Assembly: GCA_021838065.1 (NCBI GenBank) | Contig: JAKCEJ010000208.1 | Coordinates: 1 to 5,645 of the forward strand | DNA: 5,645 bases | Direction of reading: 5' to 3' | From: Pseudomonadota bacterium | Lineage (GTDB): Bacteria > Pseudomonadota > Gammaproteobacteria > Steroidobacterales > Steroidobacteraceae | Part shown: piece after piece, positions 1 through 4,865 of the stretch | Layout: every line of letters starts with the position of its first letter | Numbering within the stretch: the first letter of the stretch is position 1 | Notes under the pieces: model-generated | The model's database searches: none | Told to the model about the DNA's origin: nothing | The model's input: the letters and a program-made list of their open reading frames with translations, nothing else | Translations under genes and position numbers: made by a program

Positions 1-1303
1 TGCTGTCGGCGACGATCCCGGCGCCTGCCTGGTAACTGTACTCGTCGCCGCGGAACACCAGCGTGCGGATGGTGATGGCGTGGTCCATGTCGCCGCCCGC
101 TCCGAAGTAGCCGACGGTGCCGCCGTAAAGGCCGCGACTGACCGGCTCGAGCTCGTCGATGATCTGCATGGCGCGCACCTTGGGCGCGCCGACCAGCGTC
201 CCGGCCGGAAACGCCGCGGCGAAGAGGTCGAACGCATCGCTGCCTGCGGCGAGCTCGCCGTTGACGCCGCTGACCATGTGCATCACGTGGCTGTAGCGCT
301 CGATCGAGCGGTACGGCTCGACTGCGACGGTCCCGGCGCGCGCCACGCGCCCCAGGTCGTTGCGCGCCAGATCGACCAACATGACGTGCTCGGCGTTCTC
401 CTTCGGGTCGGCGCGCAGCTCCGCCTCGCGCGCGCGGTCGACCGCCGGGTCATCCGAGCGCGGGCGCGTGCCGGCGATGGGGCGCAGCTGCGCGGCGCCG
501 CCCTTCAGCCGCACCAGCGCCTCGGGCGAGGAGCCGACCACGGTCACGTCTCCGAGCGCGCAGTAGTAGAGGTAGGGCGAGGGATTGATCAGCCGCAGCG
601 CGCGGTACGCCTGGAATGGATCGAGCTCGTGCCGTCCCGCGAAGCGCGTCGAGAGCACCAGCTGGTAGACATCGCCCGCGGCGATGGACTCCTTCACGCG
701 CCTGACCCCGGCCACGTACTCGGCGCGGCCGCTCGAGGCGCTCGCCGGGCTGCAGCGGCCGCGCCGCCCGAGCGAGGGCAGCGCGCCGCGCAGCGCCTGA
801 ATGATCTCCGTGCGCAGCCGCTGCCGCTCATCCTCGCTGCCCGCGTGCAGTAGCGCGATGCCGCGCGTCAGATGATCGAACACGAGCAGCGAGCGGGGCG
901 CGACGTAGTGCAGCGCGGGCACCTCGGGCTCCTTGCCCGCGGGCACCGGCAGGCGCTCGAAGAAGCGCACCACGTCATACGCGGCGTACCCGACCAGACC
1001 GCCGGCGAGCGGGACGCCGGGCACCTGCGGCCCGGGCGTCGGCGTGCGCGAGAGCGCCGCGCGCAGCCCATCGAGCAGCTCGGCCGAGCTGCCCGGCACG
1101 GGCCGCCGCTCAGCGCCGATCTGGAAGCCGTCCTGCCCGAGGCGCACCGTGAGCGCCTCGCCGAAGCCTATGAACGAGTAGCGTCCGAGGCGCTCGCCGC
1201 CCTCGACGCTCTCGAGCAGGAAGTGCGGCGCGAACGCCTTGAGCTTCATGAACGCCGAGACCGGCGTGTCGAGATCCCCTGGTATGTCGAATGGCTGCTT
1301 CAA
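1..1303 (-). CDS. trpE: Anthranilate synthase component I (TrpE), partial at its C-terminal end
   Basis: TrpE uses glutamine-derived ammonia (supplied by TrpG) to convert chorismate to anthranilate, the first committed step of tryptophan synthesis, in the cytosol. The minus-strand frame gives 434 codons before the window edge. About 50-60 residues are missing, judging by the usual length near 490-500. Visible marks are the N-terminal LLES element of the Trp feedback site (residues 29-32), GDVYQ (210-214), NPSPY (240-244), the AGTRP stretch (277-281), DLARNDLGR (311-319) and FPAGTLVGAPK (365-375), all typical of the chorismate-binding fold. I chose the TTG at 1303 because GGAG lies 6 nt upstream (1310-1313), the frame has a TAA stop just upstream, and the next in-frame ATG (codon 19) would cut into conserved sequence. 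Compared with Pseudomonas-type TrpE, the protein lacks roughly 15-20 N-terminal residues. Expression is probably controlled by the attenuator directly upstream. Identity is very secure; the start is likely. Confidence 0.97.
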   Translation of the reverse strand, partial: MKQPFDIPGDLDTPVSAFMKLKAFAPHFLLESVEGGERLGRYSFIGFGEALTVRLGQDGFQIGAERRPVPGSSAELLDGLRAALSRTPTPGPQVPGVPLAGGLVGYAAYDVVRFFERLPVPAGKEPEVPALHYVAPRSLLVFDHLTRGIALLHAGSEDERQRLRTEIIQALRGALPSLGRRGRCSPASASSGRAEYVAGVRRVKESIAAGDVYQLVLSTRFAGRHELDPFQAYRALRLINPSPYLYYCALGDVTVVGSSPEALVRLKGGAAQLRPIAGTRPRSDDPAVDRAREAELRADPKENAEHVMLVDLARNDLGRVARAGTVAVEPYRSIERYSHVMHMVSGVNGELAAGSDAFDLFAAAFPAGTLVGAPKVRAMQIIDELEPVSRGLYGGTVGYFGAGGDMDHAITIRTLVFRGDEYSYQAGAGIVADS

Positions 1304-1309
1304 CGCGGT

Positions 1310-1313
1310 CTCC
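1310..1313 (-). promoter_or_regulatory. Shine-Dalgarno GGAG that decides the TTG start of trpE
   Basis: GGAG on the minus strand sits 6 nt before TTG at 1303. It is the only good ribosome-binding site between the attenuator T-run and conserved TrpE sequence. No ATG or GTG in the trpE frame is available upstream before the TAA, so TTG is the best-supported start. Confidence 0.7.
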
Positions 1314-1329
1314 AGAACATTCAGGCATT

Positions 1330-1366
1330 AAAAAACCCATTCCGGCGGATGACCGGAATGGGTTTT
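1330..1366 (-). terminator. trp attenuator: intrinsic terminator upstream of trpE
   Basis: On the minus strand, arm 1353-1366 (AAAACCCATTCCGG) pairs perfectly with arm 1332-1345 (CCGGAATGGGTTTT) across a 7-nt loop. The downstream arm runs into six consecutive Ts (1335-1330), giving a canonical rho-independent terminator. It lies 27 nt before the trpE TTG start and 31 nt after the leader peptide stop, which is where a trp attenuator belongs. In standard attenuation terms these arms are segments 3 and 4. Confidence 0.93.
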
Positions 1367-1420
1367 GGCTGTTCTACGGCTGTCGTGTCGGGAAAGTCAG
1401 CAGCCCAGGGCCCACTCCGG
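1353..1420 (-). promoter_or_regulatory. Antiterminator pairing (segments 2 and 3) of the trp attenuator
   Basis: Segment 2 on the minus strand is CCGGAGTGGG (1420-1411), within the 3' part of the leader peptide ORF. It differs by one base from terminator segment 4, CCGGAATGGG (1345-1336). It can therefore pair with segment 3, CCCATTCCGG (1362-1353), over ten positions with one G-U wobble, which would prevent the terminator from forming. A weaker hairpin inside the leader (CCCCCT pairing with AGTGGG around a CCGG loop, one mismatch) could sequester segment 2 as a 1:2 pause structure. The complementarity is read directly; the switching role is inferred from the classical trp mechanism. Confidence 0.85.
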
Positions 1421-1471
1421 AGGGGGAGCGCGCCACCACCAATGACGGTTGGTCGGATGCGGCTGAAGCAT
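1397..1471 (-). CDS. trpL: trp operon leader peptide (TrpL), 24 residues
   Basis: This small minus-strand ORF has ATG at 1471 and TGA at 1399-1397. Its residues include H10, three consecutive tryptophans W11-W13 (TGG TGG TGG, 1441-1433), R14, three prolines P16-P18 and W20 (TGG, 1414-1412). Four Trp codons in 24, with three in tandem, are the signature of a tryptophan leader peptide whose translation, not product, is the regulatory event. When charged tRNA-Trp is scarce the ribosome stalls at W11-W13, leaving segment 2 (1411-1420) free about 12 nt downstream to form the antiterminator. When it is abundant, the ribosome reaches the stop codon, masks segment 2, and the terminator forms. The Shine-Dalgarno is weak (ATAGG about 10 nt upstream). 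The exact ATG is less certain than the ORF, because the frame is open for several codons upstream. Confidence 0.92.
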   Translation of the reverse strand: MLQPHPTNRHWWWRAPPPEWALGC

Positions 1472-1503
1472 GGCTGGCAGCCTATCATCACCGCTGCACG
1501 CGA

Positions 1504-1509
1504 TACAAT
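1504..1509 (+). promoter_or_regulatory. Possible -10 box of the yajQ promoter
   Basis: TACAAT matches the sigma-70 -10 consensus at 5 of 6 positions and lies 31 nt before the yajQ ATG. It occupies almost the same bases as the minus-strand TATTGT candidate, so the two divergent promoters may share one AT-rich element. No good -35 is visible. Confidence 0.35.
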
Positions 1510-1510
1510 A
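1505..1510 (-). promoter_or_regulatory. Possible -10 box of the trp leader promoter
   Basis: TATTGT on the minus strand resembles a sigma-70 -10 and would start transcription near 1498, some 27 nt before the trpL ATG. The attenuated RNA would be roughly 170 nt, a plausible leader length. There is no convincing -35: the hexamer at 17-bp spacing is CACCCC. This call rests on position as much as on sequence. Confidence 0.35.
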
Positions 1511-1540
1511 GCCGCCCGTTCCGCCCTGGGGTGTGGCGCC

Positions 1541-2023
1541 ATGCCGTCATTTGATGTGGTCTCCGAACTCAATGCCCACGAGGTGGCGAACGCGGTGGAT
1601 CAGGCCAACCGCGAGCTCTCGCAGCGCTTCGACTTCAAGGACACGGGCGCGCGGTTCGAGCTCGAGGACCTGACCGTGACGCTGCAAGCGCAGGTCGAAT
1701 TTCAGCTCAAGCAGATGCTGGAAATCCTCAAGCTGCGCCTCGGCAAGCGCGGCATCGATCTCGCCTGCCTGCAGGTCAAGGAGTCGCAGACCACGCTGTC
1801 CTCGGCGCGCCAGGAGGTGCAGCTGAAGCAGGGCATCGATGCGGACACCGGCAAGGAGATCACCCGGATGCTGAAGGACTCCAAGCTCAAGGTGCAGGGC
1901 AGCATCCAGGGCGAGAAGGTGCGCGTCAGCGGCAAGCAGCGCGATGAGCTGCAGGCGGCCATCCAACTGCTGCGCGGCGCCAAGGTGGGCGTGCCGCTGC
2001 AGTTCAACAACTTCCGCGACTGA
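1541..2023 (+). CDS. yajQ: YajQ family nucleotide-binding protein (DUF520)
   Basis: The 160-residue product begins MPSFDVVSELN and ends FQ/LQFNNFRD-like, closely following E. coli YajQ (163 residues) through its length. Recognisable blocks include NAVDQANRELSQRFDFKD (about residues 18-35), LKQGI (about 107-111), the IxxMxKDSKLKVQ-like stretch IT.MLKDSKLKVQ (about 117-128) and a GKQRDELQAA segment (about 138-147). The fold is two ferredoxin-like domains. Members of this family in Xanthomonas, Stenotrophomonas and Pseudomonas bind cyclic di-GMP and can act with a LysR-type regulator to alter transcription. Whether this copy does so cannot be told from sequence. The ATG at 1541 is chosen because the family starts at exactly this MPSFD. 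The ribosome-binding site is poor (GGGGTG at about 10 nt). The gene is divergent from the trp leader and lies 10 nt ahead of the next gene, suggesting cotranscription. Confidence 0.96.
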   Translation: MPSFDVVSELNAHEVANAVDQANRELSQRFDFKDTGARFELEDLTVTLQAQVEFQLKQMLEILKLRLGKRGIDLACLQVKESQTTLSSARQEVQLKQGIDADTGKEITRMLKDSKLKVQGSIQGEKVRVSGKQRDELQAAIQLLRGAKVGVPLQFNNFRD

Positions 2024-2033
2024 GGCCGAAGGC

Positions 2034-2588
2034 ATGGTGAGCGCGTATTGGGTGATCGCCTGCCTGTGGCTGGCGTTCGTCGCGACATGGCTCGTCTCGG
2101 CGCTGTTCGCCAAGCGCAGCCGCAGGCATACGCTGCGCAAGAGCTGGGTCGTGCGTCTCGTGGTCATCGCGGTGATCGTCGCGGCGAACCTGCGCTTCGG
2201 TCCCGGCGGCCGCGCGCTGGCCGTGCTGCCGCCCGCCTGGCAGTGGGCGGGCGTGGTCGTGTGTGCGCTCGGCCTGGGATTTGCCGTGTGGGCGCGTATT
2301 CATCTCGGGCGCAACTGGGGCATGCCGATGTCGCTGCGCGAGGGGCACGAGCTGGTCACGACCGGCCCGTACGCCTACGTCAGGCATCCGATCTACACCG
2401 GCATCCTGCTCGCGATGCTGGGCTCGGCGCTCGCCGTGGCGGTTGCCTGGCTGTGGATGATGGCCCTGTTCTTCGCGTACTTCCTCTACAGCGCGTTCAC
2501 CGAAGAGCGCATGATGAGCGAGCAGTTTCCCGAGGCGTACCCGCTCTACAAGGCGCGCACCCGGATGCTGATTCCGTTCGTTTTCTGA
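2034..2588 (+). CDS. Isoprenylcysteine carboxyl methyltransferase (ICMT)-family integral membrane protein
   Basis: The 184-residue protein has hydrophobic segments at about residues 4-25, 38-53, 68-88 and a long stretch at 120-153 that could be a helical hairpin. The C-terminal half carries the family hallmarks: GPYAYVRHP (111-119), with the conserved RHP that helps bind S-adenosylmethionine, and EER (157-159) followed by F165, Y169 and Y172. This places it in the ICMT/phospholipid methyltransferase-like superfamily of SAM-dependent membrane enzymes. The eukaryotic enzyme methylates prenylated CaaX proteins. Bacteria generally lack that substrate, so the true substrate is unknown and no gene name is justified. 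I chose ATG 2034 because it follows the yajQ stop by 10 nt and gives a normal family length. A GTG directly after it (2037) is an alternative. Probably cotranscribed with yajQ. Confidence 0.9.
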   Translation: MVSAYWVIACLWLAFVATWLVSALFAKRSRRHTLRKSWVVRLVVIAVIVAANLRFGPGGRALAVLPPAWQWAGVVVCALGLGFAVWARIHLGRNWGMPMSLREGHELVTTGPYAYVRHPIYTGILLAMLGSALAVAVAWLWMMALFFAYFLYSAFTEERMMSEQFPEAYPLYKARTRMLIPFVF

Positions 2589-2591
2589 GCG

Positions 2592-2631
2592 CCCGATCTC
2601 CTCCCGCCGCGTGCGGCGGGAGGAGATCGGG
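2592..2631. terminator. Perfect 19-bp inverted repeat between convergent genes, probable bidirectional terminator
   Basis: Arm 2592-2610 (CCCGATCTCCTCCCGCCGC) is exactly complementary to arm 2613-2631, with only GT between them. It begins 3 nt after the methyltransferase stop codon and ends 1 nt before the ahpD stop codon on the other strand, so it fills nearly all of the 44-bp convergent gap. No T-run follows on either strand, so it is not a textbook rho-independent terminator. It may act as a 3'-end stabilising hairpin for both transcripts or mark a processing site. Confidence 0.75.
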
Positions 2632-2632
2632 G

Positions 2633-3199
2633 CTAGGCGGCCCGCGCTTCCCGTGCGCCGTCGGCGGGCTGAGCGTTTTTCAACACCCGTGCGACGGCGT
2701 GTACCGTGGCAGCGATGCGCACGGCGCTCTGCACCGCCTCTCGCCCGACTCCCTGCTGGCGCACCTGCCGCTCGTGCGAGGCGACGCAGGCGCCGCAGCC
2801 GTTGATGGCGGATACCACAAGCGACAGCAGCTCGAAGTCCGCCCTGGCGATGCCGGGATTGCCGATCACGTTCATGCGCAGCCTGGCCGGCAGGGTCGTG
2901 TACTCGGCGTCCTCGACCAGATGCACGAACCGGTAGTACACGTTGTTCATGGCCATGATCGCGGCCGCCGCGTGTGCGGCCTGGCGATGGGCGGCGTCCA
3001 GGTGCGCCGCGGCGAGCGTCTCCATCTCGGCCGTGAACCGCGGGTTGCCTGACGCGGCGGCGGCGGCGAGCGCCACAGACCAGATCTGCGTGACGGTCAG
3101 TCCGGGCGCGCCGGGCGTGGCGAGCACGCTCGAGAGATTGAGCCTCAGGTCCCGGGCATACTCAGGCAGGGCGTCACGGATGGCATCGAGTGTGTTCAT
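2633..3199 (-). CDS. ahpD: AhpD-type alkylhydroperoxidase (carboxymuconolactone decarboxylase family)
   Basis: The 188-residue, largely helical protein matches AhpD of Mycobacterium tuberculosis (177 residues) in length and active-site layout. It has a CxxC at C135-C138 inside INGCGAC, H142 four residues after the second cysteine, and E123 twelve residues before the first, mirroring the known E118/C130/C133/H137 set. The histidine found inside the CxxC of the mycobacterial enzyme (H132) is an alanine here (A137). AhpD has weak peroxidase activity of its own, and its main known role is to re-reduce AhpC using electrons from dihydrolipoamide. The ATG at 3199 has GGAG 8-10 nt upstream. The gene follows ahpC by 27 nt on the same strand, so the pair is very likely one operon. 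An electron source such as dihydrolipoamide dehydrogenase would be encoded elsewhere. Confidence 0.94.
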   Translation of the reverse strand: MNTLDAIRDALPEYARDLRLNLSSVLATPGAPGLTVTQIWSVALAAAAASGNPRFTAEMETLAAAHLDAAHRQAAHAAAAIMAMNNVYYRFVHLVEDAEYTTLPARLRMNVIGNPGIARADFELLSLVVSAINGCGACVASHERQVRQQGVGREAVQSAVRIAATVHAVARVLKNAQPADGAREARAA

Positions 3200-3226
3200 T
3201 GCGGACTCTCCGATGCGTCGGCCGCC

Positions 3227-3766
3227 TCACGCGGCCTTGATCGTCGCTTCGCCCTGCTGCCAGTTGCACGGGCACAGCTCGTCGGTCTGCAGCGCGTCGA
3301 GAACCCGGAGCACCTCCTCGGGGCTGCGTCCGACGTTCAGGTCGGTGACGTACACGAAGCGGATGACACCCTGCGGATCGACGATGAACGTCGCGCGCTG
3401 CGCCACGCCCGCCTCGGCGTCCAGGATGCCGAGCCGCACCGACAGCTGGCGCTTGATATCCGAGAGTATCGGGAACGGCAGGTCGCGAAGCTCCTGCTTG
3501 CTGCTGCGCCACGCCAGATGCACGAACTCGCTGTCAATGCTGGCGCCAAGCACCTGCGCGTCGCGCGCCTTGAATTCCGCGTCGAGACGGCCGAAAGCGG
3601 CGATTTCGGTCGGGCAGACGAAGGTGAAGTCCTTCGGCCAGAAGAACACCACCAGCCATTTGCCCGGGAAGCTCTTCTCCGTGAAGGGCTGGAAGGCGCT
3701 GCTGAGGTCGTTCGTGACGACGCCGGTGAGGGAGAATTCCGGAAAACGCTGGCCAATCGCTAACAT
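3227..3766 (-). CDS. ahpC: AhpC-type peroxiredoxin (alkyl hydroperoxide reductase, AhpD-dependent class)
   Basis: This 179-residue 2-Cys peroxiredoxin reduces H2O2, organic peroxides and possibly peroxynitrite in the cytosol. The active-site loop reads P44-KDF-T48-FV-C51, with C51 the peroxidatic cysteine, and R124 is the likely catalytic arginine. The C-terminus carries ELCPCNW, giving two candidate resolving cysteines, C165 and C167. This matches the C174/C176 arrangement of mycobacterial AhpC, the class recycled by AhpD rather than by AhpF, and agrees with the adjacent ahpD. I chose the ATG at 3766 because AGGA lies 9 nt upstream and the protein then starts in the family's usual place. The open frame continues upstream to an ATG at 3823, but that would add an unconserved, proline- and arginine-rich tail running through the leader. 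The gene is divergent from oxyR and probably activated by it. Confidence 0.95.
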   Translation of the reverse strand: MLAIGQRFPEFSLTGVVTNDLSSAFQPFTEKSFPGKWLVVFFWPKDFTFVCPTEIAAFGRLDAEFKARDAQVLGASIDSEFVHLAWRSSKQELRDLPFPILSDIKRQLSVRLGILDAEAGVAQRATFIVDPQGVIRFVYVTDLNVGRSPEEVLRVLDALQTDELCPCNWQQGEATIKAA

Positions 3767-3794
3767 GTCGCAGGTTCCTCGATGTCTGGGTTCA

Positions 3795-3807
3795 GGGGGC
3801 TTCCCCC
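3795..3807 (-). other. GC-only hairpin in the presumed ahpC 5' untranslated region
   Basis: GGGGG (3795-3799) and CCCCC (3803-3807) form a 5-bp stem with a 3-nt loop, about 29 nt upstream of the ahpC start. It could affect ahpC mRNA stability or ribosome loading. No T-run follows on the minus strand. It may be only a by-product of base composition. Confidence 0.4.
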
Positions 3808-3821
3808 GCGGGGATGGGCGC

Positions 3822-3851
3822 ATGATGTGGGGATCCGCTTCATTGATCCAA
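3822..3851 (-). promoter_or_regulatory. Candidate ahpC promoter adjoining the OxyR site
   Basis: On the minus strand TTGGAT (3851-3846; 4 of 6 to TTGACA) and CATCAT (3827-3822; 4 of 6 to TATAAT) are separated by 18 bp. Transcription would begin near 3815, leaving a leader of about 50 nt before the ATG. The -35 abuts the edge of the OxyR site, which is the usual arrangement for OxyR-activated promoters with weak core elements. The hexamers are only moderate matches. Confidence 0.45.
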
Positions 3852-3887
3852 TCGATTAACTGTATACTTTCGATAGAGGCGGTGTAT
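3851..3887. promoter_or_regulatory. Candidate OxyR-binding site between ahpC and oxyR
   Basis: The 37-bp stretch fits the known OxyR layout of four tetrads, ATAG-n7-CTAT-n7-ATAG-n7-CTAT. Here the tetrads are ATCG (3851-3854), GTAT (3862-3865), ATAG (3873-3876) and GTAT (3884-3887), giving 13 of 16 tetrad bases at exact spacing. It lies in the divergent gap between ahpC and oxyR, where such a site is expected. It covers the TATACT at 3863-3868, a likely oxyR -10, so OxyR could repress its own gene while activating ahpC on the other side. Binding is inferred, not shown. Confidence 0.65.
3863..3868 (+). promoter_or_regulatory. Candidate oxyR -10 box inside the OxyR site
   Basis: TATACT matches the sigma-70 -10 consensus at 5 of 6 positions. 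Transcription would start around 3875, about 38 nt ahead of the oxyR GTG. The upstream hexamer at 18-bp spacing, TTCATT (3839-3844), is a weak -35. Its position under the OxyR operator suggests autorepression. Confidence 0.45.
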
Positions 3888-3912
3888 CAGCCGCCCGGCG
3901 AGGAGCGAGACT

Positions 3913-4833
3913 GTGCCCGATATCAAGCTCAAAGACCTGCGTTACCTGGTGGCCGTGGCGGATACGCGGCATTTCGGCCGGGCCGCGGAGCGCTGTTTCG
4001 TCAGCCAGCCGACCCTGTCGGCGCAGCTGAAGAAGCTCGAGCTTTCCCTCGGCGTGCAGCTCATCGAGCGCCAGCCGAACAACGTGGCGCTGACTGAGGC
4101 CGGCGAGCAGATCGTCGGCCGGGCGCGGCGCATTCTCGAGGCCTGCGCCGAGGTGACGACGCTGGCGCGCTCGCACCGCGATCCGCTCGCCGGGACGCTG
4201 CGCGTGGCGCTGCTGCCGACCATAGCTCCGTATCTGCTGCCGCACATCGCGCGACCGCTCCAGCGCGCTCTGCCGCGCCTCGAGCTGCACCTGCACGAAT
4301 ACCAGACCGCGCCGATGCTCGCGAAGCTCAAGGCGGGAGAGTTGGATCTCGGAATCCTTGCGCTGCCCGTGGATCTCGAGGGACTCGAGGCGCGCGAGCT
4401 GTACAGCGAGCCCTTCCAGGTGCTGCTGCCCGAGCGCCATGCTCTCGCCGGGCGCGAGCGGGTGCACATGAGCGATCTCGAGGGGCAGTCGCTGCTGCTG
4501 CTCGAGGAGGGTCACTGCCTGCGCGACCAGGCGCTGGCGGTGTGCAGCCGCTCAGGCCTCGGGGAGCGCCAGGACTTCCGCGCCACCAGTCTCGAGACGC
4601 TGCGCCAGATGGTGGCCACCGGCGCCGGCATCACGCTGTTGCCCCAGCTCGCGACCGAAGGAGCCTACGGCAATGCGCGGGGCGTGGTGGCGCTGCCCTT
4701 CGCCAAGCCCGTGCCGAGCCGCCGTGTTGGCGCCGTGTGGCGCAAGTCCACTGCGCGCCGGCCGGCGATCGAAGCGGTCTGCGACGTCATCGCCGAGCGC
4801 ATCGCCCGCTCGGGCCGCCTCGCATCCCGGTGA
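3913..4833 (+). CDS. oxyR: Hydrogen peroxide-sensing LysR-family regulator OxyR
   Basis: The 306-residue protein (E. coli OxyR has 305) has an N-terminal LysR winged helix-turn-helix (about residues 5-63, recognition region around FVSQPTLSAQLKKLE at 29-43) and a periplasmic-binding-protein-like sensor domain (about 92-297). The redox centre reads EEGHCLRDQALAVC, with C202 and C211 in the same 9-residue spacing as C199 and C208 of E. coli, which form the H2O2-induced disulfide. GHCLRDQ is a hallmark of OxyR rather than other LysR proteins. The GTG at 3913 is chosen because AGGAG lies 7 nt upstream (3901-3905) and it yields the standard N-terminus. Oxidised OxyR activates antioxidant genes; the divergent ahpC-ahpD is the obvious local target. 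Further cysteines (C28, C78, C290) are not expected to take part. Very secure. Confidence 0.97.
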   Translation: MPDIKLKDLRYLVAVADTRHFGRAAERCFVSQPTLSAQLKKLELSLGVQLIERQPNNVALTEAGEQIVGRARRILEACAEVTTLARSHRDPLAGTLRVALLPTIAPYLLPHIARPLQRALPRLELHLHEYQTAPMLAKLKAGELDLGILALPVDLEGLEARELYSEPFQVLLPERHALAGRERVHMSDLEGQSLLLLEEGHCLRDQALAVCSRSGLGERQDFRATSLETLRQMVATGAGITLLPQLATEGAYGNARGVVALPFAKPVPSRRVGAVWRKSTARRPAIEAVCDVIAERIARSGRLASR

Positions 4834-4850
4834 CGGCCGCCCCAGGGTGG

Positions 4851-4856
4851 CATAAT
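4851..4856 (+). promoter_or_regulatory. Possible -10 box for the LCAT-like hydrolase gene
   Basis: CATAAT matches 5 of 6 bases of the sigma-70 -10 and lies 9 nt before GTG 4866. A transcript starting 7-9 nt after it would begin within a few bases of that GTG, that is, be leaderless or nearly so. No recognisable -35 is present (GGTGAC at 4829-4834 is weak), so chance remains possible. Confidence 0.35.
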
Positions 4857-4865
4857 CAACCGGCC

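Noticed and set aside
80..853. Long plus-strand open frame beneath trpE, arginine- and alanine-rich
   Set aside because: It is antisense to an unmistakable TrpE frame; its composition is typical of GC-rich shadow frames and no domain is recognisable.
1110..1340. Minus-strand ORF starting at the ATG inside the terminator arm
   Set aside because: It is one frame off trpE, has no domain, and would initiate inside the terminator hairpin.
872..1540. Upstream extension of the yajQ frame
   Set aside because: The frame happens to be open, but the part before 1541 runs antisense through trpE and the attenuator. YajQ family proteins begin at MPSFD.
1321..1572. 83-codon minus-strand frame across the trp leader
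   Set aside because: It overlaps the leader in another frame, contains a single Trp codon, passes through the terminator stem and resembles nothing. The WWW frame explains the region better.
1944..2033. Upstream start for the methyltransferase within yajQ
   Set aside because: It would add 30 residues encoded inside the conserved yajQ end; the family N-terminus fits ATG 2034.
2048..3052. Long plus-strand frame spanning the methyltransferase end and antisense to ahpD
   Set aside because: It crosses the convergent inverted repeat and two real genes in other frames; its sequence is low-complexity arginine, alanine and glycine.
3767..3823. Longer ahpC start at the ATG at 3823
   Set aside because: The added residues are not peroxiredoxin-like, and the ATG at 3766 has a Shine-Dalgarno.
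2943..4097. Long plus-strand frame antisense to ahpD and ahpC, running into oxyR
   Set aside because: It is a shadow of three well-identified genes and passes through their shared promoter region.
3856..4515. Minus-strand frame antisense to oxyR
   Set aside because: It covers the conserved OxyR N-terminal half in antisense and shows no motif of its own.
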